Shown one piece after another: positions 41,870 through 45,641 of a DNA stretch of 45,641 nt. The DNA comes from an uncultured Lachnospiraceae bacterium (lineage in GTDB: Bacteria > Bacillota > Clostridia > Lachnospirales > Lachnospiraceae), in contig CAJUIO010000016.1 of NCBI GenBank assembly GCA_910586025.1, positions 1 to 45,641 on the forward strand, in the 5' to 3' direction. The position numbers were made by a program, and so were the translations under genes. Positions within the stretch are counted from its first letter, which is position 1. Each line of letters begins with the position of its first letter. The notes below the pieces were generated by a model. It had not been told where the DNA came from, made no database searches, and was given only the letters and a program-made list of their open reading frames with translations.

Positions 41870-42897
41870 ATGGGTATAAATTTTCCATCAACCTTGTCTG
41901 TGGGGCTGGGGCGGCTTTTTTAGGTCTGCTCTCCATTGCGGTCATTATTTCGGCTTTTCTCCTTGCCGGAAATCCGGCAATCGCATGGCTGTGCCTGCTG
42001 TTTATCCTGCTGGTGGTCGCCTGTGCAGTTCTTTTAGTGGTCTTTCTGCGCCGAAAGCTGGTTTTATTCTCGGACAGCCTGTGCCGGACGATAGACGATA
42101 TGCTGGATGGGGCAGCGCCGCCGCAGCAGATTCACGAAGAAGAAAATCTGTTTTACAAAATCAATTACCGGCTGGCCCGCCTCTATGAGGTACTGCGGGA
42201 GAACCGGGAGAGCATGGCAAAGGAGCGGGCCGATTTGCAGGAATTGATCTCCGATATATCCCATCAGGTAAAAACGCCGATCAGTAATCTCAAAATGTTA
42301 AATGCCACTTTGCTGGAGCAGCCTGTTTTGGAGGAAAAGCGGCAGGAGTTTTTAATGGCATCCGGCGGCCAGATCGAAAAACTGGACTTTCTCATGCAGG
42401 CCATGATAAAGACCTCCCGCCTGGAAACCGGCATCATTTCACTGGATCGAAGGATACAGCCGCTTTATGACACTCTGGCGGCAGCGTTGGGCGGTATTGT
42501 GCTGAACGCCGAAAGGAAGAATATTCATGTCAGTGTGGCTTGTCCGAAAGACATAGTGCTGGTCCACGACAGGAAATGGACGGGTGAAGCCCTGTTCAAC
42601 ATTCTGGACAATGCGGTGAAGTACACCCCGGCAGATGGTGATATTCAAATTTCTGTTCAAGGCTGGGAATTCTATGTAAAAATTGACATTACGGACAGCG
42701 GAAAAGGAATTGCGGAGAACCGACAGGGGAAGATCTTCAGGCGCTTTTACCGGGAAGAAGAGGTACACGACATTGAGGGTATCGGTATCGGTCTGTATCT
42801 GGCCCGTGAGATCGTTGCCATGCAGGGGGGCTACATCAAGGTTGCTTCGGCGGTGGGGTGTGGCTCAACCTTTTCCGTATTTCTGCCTTATGAATAA
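41866..42897 (+). CDS. Sensor histidine kinase
   Basis: 343 residues from GTG 41866, which has GGAGGG about 9 bases ahead and overlaps the previous stop; GTG 41845 is the longer alternative. Two membrane helices (about 12-35 and 41-64) with a very short outer loop. H box SDISHQVKTPISN with H133, N box ILDNAVKYTP, G1 ITDSGKGI and G2 GIGIGLYLAREI. Short-loop kinases next to FtsX-type transporters usually read the transporter state. Confidence 0.92.
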   Translation: MNGYKFSINLVCGAGAAFLGLLSIAVIISAFLLAGNPAIAWLCLLFILLVVACAVLLVVFLRRKLVLFSDSLCRTIDDMLDGAAPPQQIHEEENLFYKINYRLARLYEVLRENRESMAKERADLQELISDISHQVKTPISNLKMLNATLLEQPVLEEKRQEFLMASGGQIEKLDFLMQAMIKTSRLETGIISLDRRIQPLYDTLAAALGGIVLNAERKNIHVSVACPKDIVLVHDRKWTGEALFNILDNAVKYTPADGDIQISVQGWEFYVKIDITDSGKGIAENRQGKIFRRFYREEEVHDIEGIGIGLYLAREIVAMQGGYIKVASAVGCGSTFSVFLPYE

Positions 42898-42916
42898 GTT
42901 TTAAAATGCCACAGGA

Positions 42917-42950
42917 CTGTGACATTTCTGTGAGGATTGTCTGTTAGACT
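42917..42950 (+). promoter_or_regulatory. Candidate regulated promoter of the second ABC transporter
   Basis: CTGTGA occurs at 42917-42922 and 42928-42933 (11 bases apart), and CTGTTA at 42941, ahead of and around a possible -10 TAGACT (42945-42950). The -35 is poor. Direct repeats one helical turn apart suit an OmpR-type activator. Confidence 0.5.
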
Positions 42951-42978
42951 GACGGCATCACAGAAAGGATGGTGCATA

Positions 42979-43644
42979 ATGAGCATTTTGCAAACAACTG
43001 ACCTCAAAAAATACTATGGCACGGAGCCGAATATCACAAAGGCGCTGGACGGCGTGACCCTCTCCGTTGAGCAGGGAGAATTTGTCGCTATCGTCGGAAC
43101 CTCCGGCAGCGGCAAGTCCACACTGCTCAATATGATGGGCGGCCTGGATGTGCCCACCTTTGGCAGCGTTCAGATCAAGGGCAGGGAGCTGGCCGAGCTG
43201 AGCGACGAGCAGCTTACCATCTTCCGCCGGCGCAGCATCGGTTTTATCTTCCAGAACTACAATCTTGTCCCCGTTCTGAATGTCTATGAAAACATTGTCC
43301 TGCCCGTGGAGCTGGACGGCGATACCGCAGACCGGAAATTTATGGATGAAGTGGTGCGCCTGCTGGCCCTGGGTGACAAACTGAACAATATGCCGGGCAG
43401 CCTGTCCGGCGGACAGCAGCAGCGCGTCGCCATCGCCCGGGCGCTCGTTTCCAAGCCCGCTATCGTCCTGGCAGATGAACCTACCGGCAATCTGGACAGC
43501 CGCACGAGCAGCGATGTGCTGGGCCTTTTGAAAGTGACCAGCAGCAAATTTCATCAAACCCTGGTGATGATAACCCATAACAACGAGATTGCCCAGCTTG
43601 CCGACCGCATTATCCGCATTGAGGACGGCAGGATTTTTGAGTAA
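42979..43644 (+). CDS. ABC transporter ATP-binding protein
   Basis: 221 residues from ATG 42979 (AAAGGATGG ahead; the frame extends to 42937 without support). Walker A GTSGSGKST, signature LSGGQQQR, Walker B VLADEPTGNLD and H-loop MITHN. MacB/LolD-type subunit that partners the following permease. Glycine codons are mostly GGC, unlike the GGA-rich housekeeping genes of this window, which may mean a different origin. Confidence 0.93.
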   Translation: MSILQTTDLKKYYGTEPNITKALDGVTLSVEQGEFVAIVGTSGSGKSTLLNMMGGLDVPTFGSVQIKGRELAELSDEQLTIFRRRSIGFIFQNYNLVPVLNVYENIVLPVELDGDTADRKFMDEVVRLLALGDKLNNMPGSLSGGQQQRVAIARALVSKPAIVLADEPTGNLDSRTSSDVLGLLKVTSSKFHQTLVMITHNNEIAQLADRIIRIEDGRIFE

Positions 43645-43657
43645 GGGGGCGCTGACG

Positions 43658-45641
43658 ATGAATGACATTTTATTCGGAAACAACAACAGTGCGGTGATAA
43701 GGAAGCTGTCAGGCCGCTATTTTAAGGCCGGCAAAAGCAGGAATATCATTGCGGTTATCGCAATCATTCTGACTACAATACTGTTCACCACGATTTTCAC
43801 CCTGGGGTCCGGCCTGATGGATACCGTTCACGATCAGAATATCCGTAAAGCGGGCGGCGACGGACAGGCGGTCTTGAATTATATCAGCGATGAAGTATAT
43901 GGTGATGTGGCGGAAAATCCTTTGATTGACCGCATCGCCTATACAAAGGCGGTTTCCTACCGGCTGCAGAATCCGGGGCTGGAGCGCCGGCGCTCCGACC
44001 TGTGGTATATGGATGATACCGCATTGGAATTTGCCCGCTATACACCGACAACAGGCCGCCCGCCCGAGGCGGAAAATGAGATTATCGCGGACACAAAGAC
44101 GCTGGATGCCCTGGGCGTGCCGGCACAGGTCGGGGAAACCGTTTCACTGACCTATGACATTAAAGGAAAATCGTACACTACAGATTTTATCCTCTGCGGA
44201 TTTTGGGAAACGGACAGCTTGAGCAGCATCGGACGGCTGATCATATCAAAAGCCTTCGTGGATGCCAATTCGGATATTTTGGCCTATACCTATCCCGTGG
44301 ACAATGACTACTCCGGCGTTGTCACCGCCTATGTGATGTTCACAGGAAAGGGCGATATAGAAGCAAGCCTTCGCCGGCTTCTTTCCGAAACAGGCTATAC
44401 CTGTGACTCGATGGGCGGCAGCTCCAAGGACAGCAATTATGTGATTGCCCGCGTCAGTCCGGCCTATCAGAGCGGTGTACTGTCGGATAACCCGGCGATG
44501 CTCTTTTCCGGCATTGCCGGTGTCCTTCTGATTATCGTAACGGGATATTTGATTATCTACAATATTTTCCAGATCTCCGTCATTCAGGATATTCAGTCCT
44601 ATGGACAGTTAAAAACGCTGGGCACGACAAAGCGGCAGATCAGGAGGCTGATCTGCCGGCAGGCGCTTCGGCTTTCCCTGACCGGCATTCCTGTCGGTTT
44701 GCTGGCGGGATTCTTTATTGGCCGTGCGCTGGTTCCTTTTCTGATGAACGGAACGAGCTATACTGCGGATGCCGGTATTAAGGTGACGGTAAATCCGCTG
44801 ATTTTTATCGGCTCCACCGCATTCACGCTTTTTACAGTCTTTGTCAGTGTGCGCAGGCCCGCGAAGATTGCCGGTACTGTTTCGGCAATTGAGGCCGTTC
44901 GCTATATGGAGAATGACGCGGCTGCGTTTGGAAAGCGCGGGGCCGAAGACAAGAAATCGACCCACGGCGCAAAGCTCCGCTTTATGGCCCTGGCAAACCT
45001 GGGACGGAACCGCAGACGCACGGCGCTGGTCATTGTGTCCATGACACTGAGCCTGGTGCTGTTCAATACAGTGTTCACTCTGGCCAGCGGGTTTGACATT
45101 GATAAGTATATTGCAAAATTTTTGGATACAGACTTTGTGATTTCTAATGCGGACTACTTCCGGTATCAGGTTGAAAAAGGCGAAAACGATTTGTCCGAGA
45201 GCTTTATTGAGGCCGTCAAACAAAATAACGGCTTCGAGGATGGCGGCAGGCTTTATTCCTCCTGGCTGCTGGAGGAACCGTTTTCCACGGGATGTGACGC
45301 CTTTTTTAGCCATAACAAAGACCAGAACGGCAATCCCTATGTAAGACTGTACGGTGCGGACGATTTTCTGCTGAATAACATGGAGGTCATAGAGGGGACG
45401 ATCGACCTGGAAAAGCTGAAATCAGGAAAGTATATCCTGCTGAGTGTGGAGTGCAATGATGATGGAACCGTCATAGATAACCCCAATATCAGCGTGGGTG
45501 ATGCGGTACAGATCAATCATCTGAAAGCGGAGGGACTTTCCGCCACCGTTACTGACAGCTATGACTTTATCATCATGGCAAAGGTTCGGGCCAACGAGAA
45601 CACGGCCACCACCCGCAACACGGGCGAAACACGGTTCTATC
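43658..45641 (+). CDS. FtsX-family ABC transporter permease (partial, runs off the window)
   Basis: 661 residues are visible and no stop is reached. ATG 43658 lies 13 bases after the ATPase stop, with GGGGGC ahead. N-terminal membrane helix (about 31-53), a large extracytoplasmic domain (about 55-280), an FtsX-type three-helix block (about 285-410; LLIIVTGYLIIYNIFQIS, the QSYGQLKTLGTTKRQIRRL coupling helix), another helix near 450-475 (TALVIVSMTLSLVLFNTVF) and the start of a second outer domain. The duplicated arrangement is typical of ~850-residue permeases. It forms a transporter with the preceding ATPase and probably feeds signals to the kinase. Confidence 0.9.
   Translation, partial: MNDILFGNNNSAVIRKLSGRYFKAGKSRNIIAVIAIILTTILFTTIFTLGSGLMDTVHDQNIRKAGGDGQAVLNYISDEVYGDVAENPLIDRIAYTKAVSYRLQNPGLERRRSDLWYMDDTALEFARYTPTTGRPPEAENEIIADTKTLDALGVPAQVGETVSLTYDIKGKSYTTDFILCGFWETDSLSSIGRLIISKAFVDANSDILAYTYPVDNDYSGVVTAYVMFTGKGDIEASLRRLLSETGYTCDSMGGSSKDSNYVIARVSPAYQSGVLSDNPAMLFSGIAGVLLIIVTGYLIIYNIFQISVIQDIQSYGQLKTLGTTKRQIRRLICRQALRLSLTGIPVGLLAGFFIGRALVPFLMNGTSYTADAGIKVTVNPLIFIGSTAFTLFTVFVSVRRPAKIAGTVSAIEAVRYMENDAAAFGKRGAEDKKSTHGAKLRFMALANLGRNRRRTALVIVSMTLSLVLFNTVFTLASGFDIDKYIAKFLDTDFVISNADYFRYQVEKGENDLSESFIEAVKQNNGFEDGGRLYSSWLLEEPFSTGCDAFFSHNKDQNGNPYVRLYGADDFLLNNMEVIEGTIDLEKLKSGKYILLSVECNDDGTVIDNPNISVGDAVQINHLKAEGLSATVTDSYDFIIMAKVRANENTATTRNTGETRFY

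Noticed and set aside
1..45641. CRISPR arrays, tRNA or rRNA genes, prophage or integrase genes
   Set aside because: None seen on either strand; the repeats present are hairpin elements or short tandem arrays without CRISPR-like spacing.

Overview
The window looks like a chromosomal segment of a Gram-positive gut anaerobe of the Lachnospiraceae (Clostridium cluster XIVa). Evidence: strong AGGAGG-type ribosome binding sites, a clpC-radA pair, LytR-CpsA-Psr and Bce-type ABC/two-component modules, a YesM/YesN-controlled LplB/YtcP-type sugar transporter, and small membrane proteins (50-residue EEKIYKVMG type, DUF6142-like) that I associate with this family. The family assignment is inferred from gene content; no rRNA or tRNA gene is present to confirm it.

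Layout. 1-370: tail of an upstream gene, then a 234-bp MITE-like hairpin element with a target-site duplication. 371-1514: an HD-domain protein and a convergent GNAT acetyltransferase. 1674-6131 (minus): a BceRS-BceAB-like peptide-sensing/detoxification module with a matching operator. 6213-7249 (minus): an ECF sigma factor and a one-TM partner whose outer domain resembles the FtsX extracellular domain. 7384-7653: a second long palindromic element. 7684-9633: unknown protein, DUF2164-like protein, Nudix hydrolase and short-chain dehydrogenase. 9660-19247: a glycan locus, with YesM/YesN on the minus strand diverging from two permeases, a lipoprotein binding protein and a cytoplasmic GH98-like glycosidase. 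19359-20064: a decayed Rpn/PD-(D/E)XK transposase-family gene.

20331-39769 is a mostly plus-strand housekeeping stretch: aspS, an RsmF-like rRNA methyltransferase, a TPR lipoprotein, a standalone ATP-cone protein with pyrF and pyrE, two small membrane proteins, an M29 aminopeptidase with a large extra N-terminal domain, purE-purM-purN-purD, a YvyF-like zinc/HTH protein, an SH3b membrane protein, a YtrA-type GntR regulator joined to clpC, a conserved 138-residue protein and radA. 39950-41068 encodes an LCP cell-wall ligase. 41186-45641 is a second two-component/ABC module with different codon use, cut by the window edge.

The most unusual signals are the sigma/anti-sigma pair with an FtsX-like sensor domain, the cytoplasmic GH98 with its own transporter, the ATP-cone gene overlapping pyrF, the GntR-clpC arrangement, the N-terminal fusion on the M29 peptidase, two full-length hairpin elements, a 32-bp tandem repeat carrying the radA start site, and a 22-bp perfect repeat shared by the translation-start regions of pyrF and the second response regulator.
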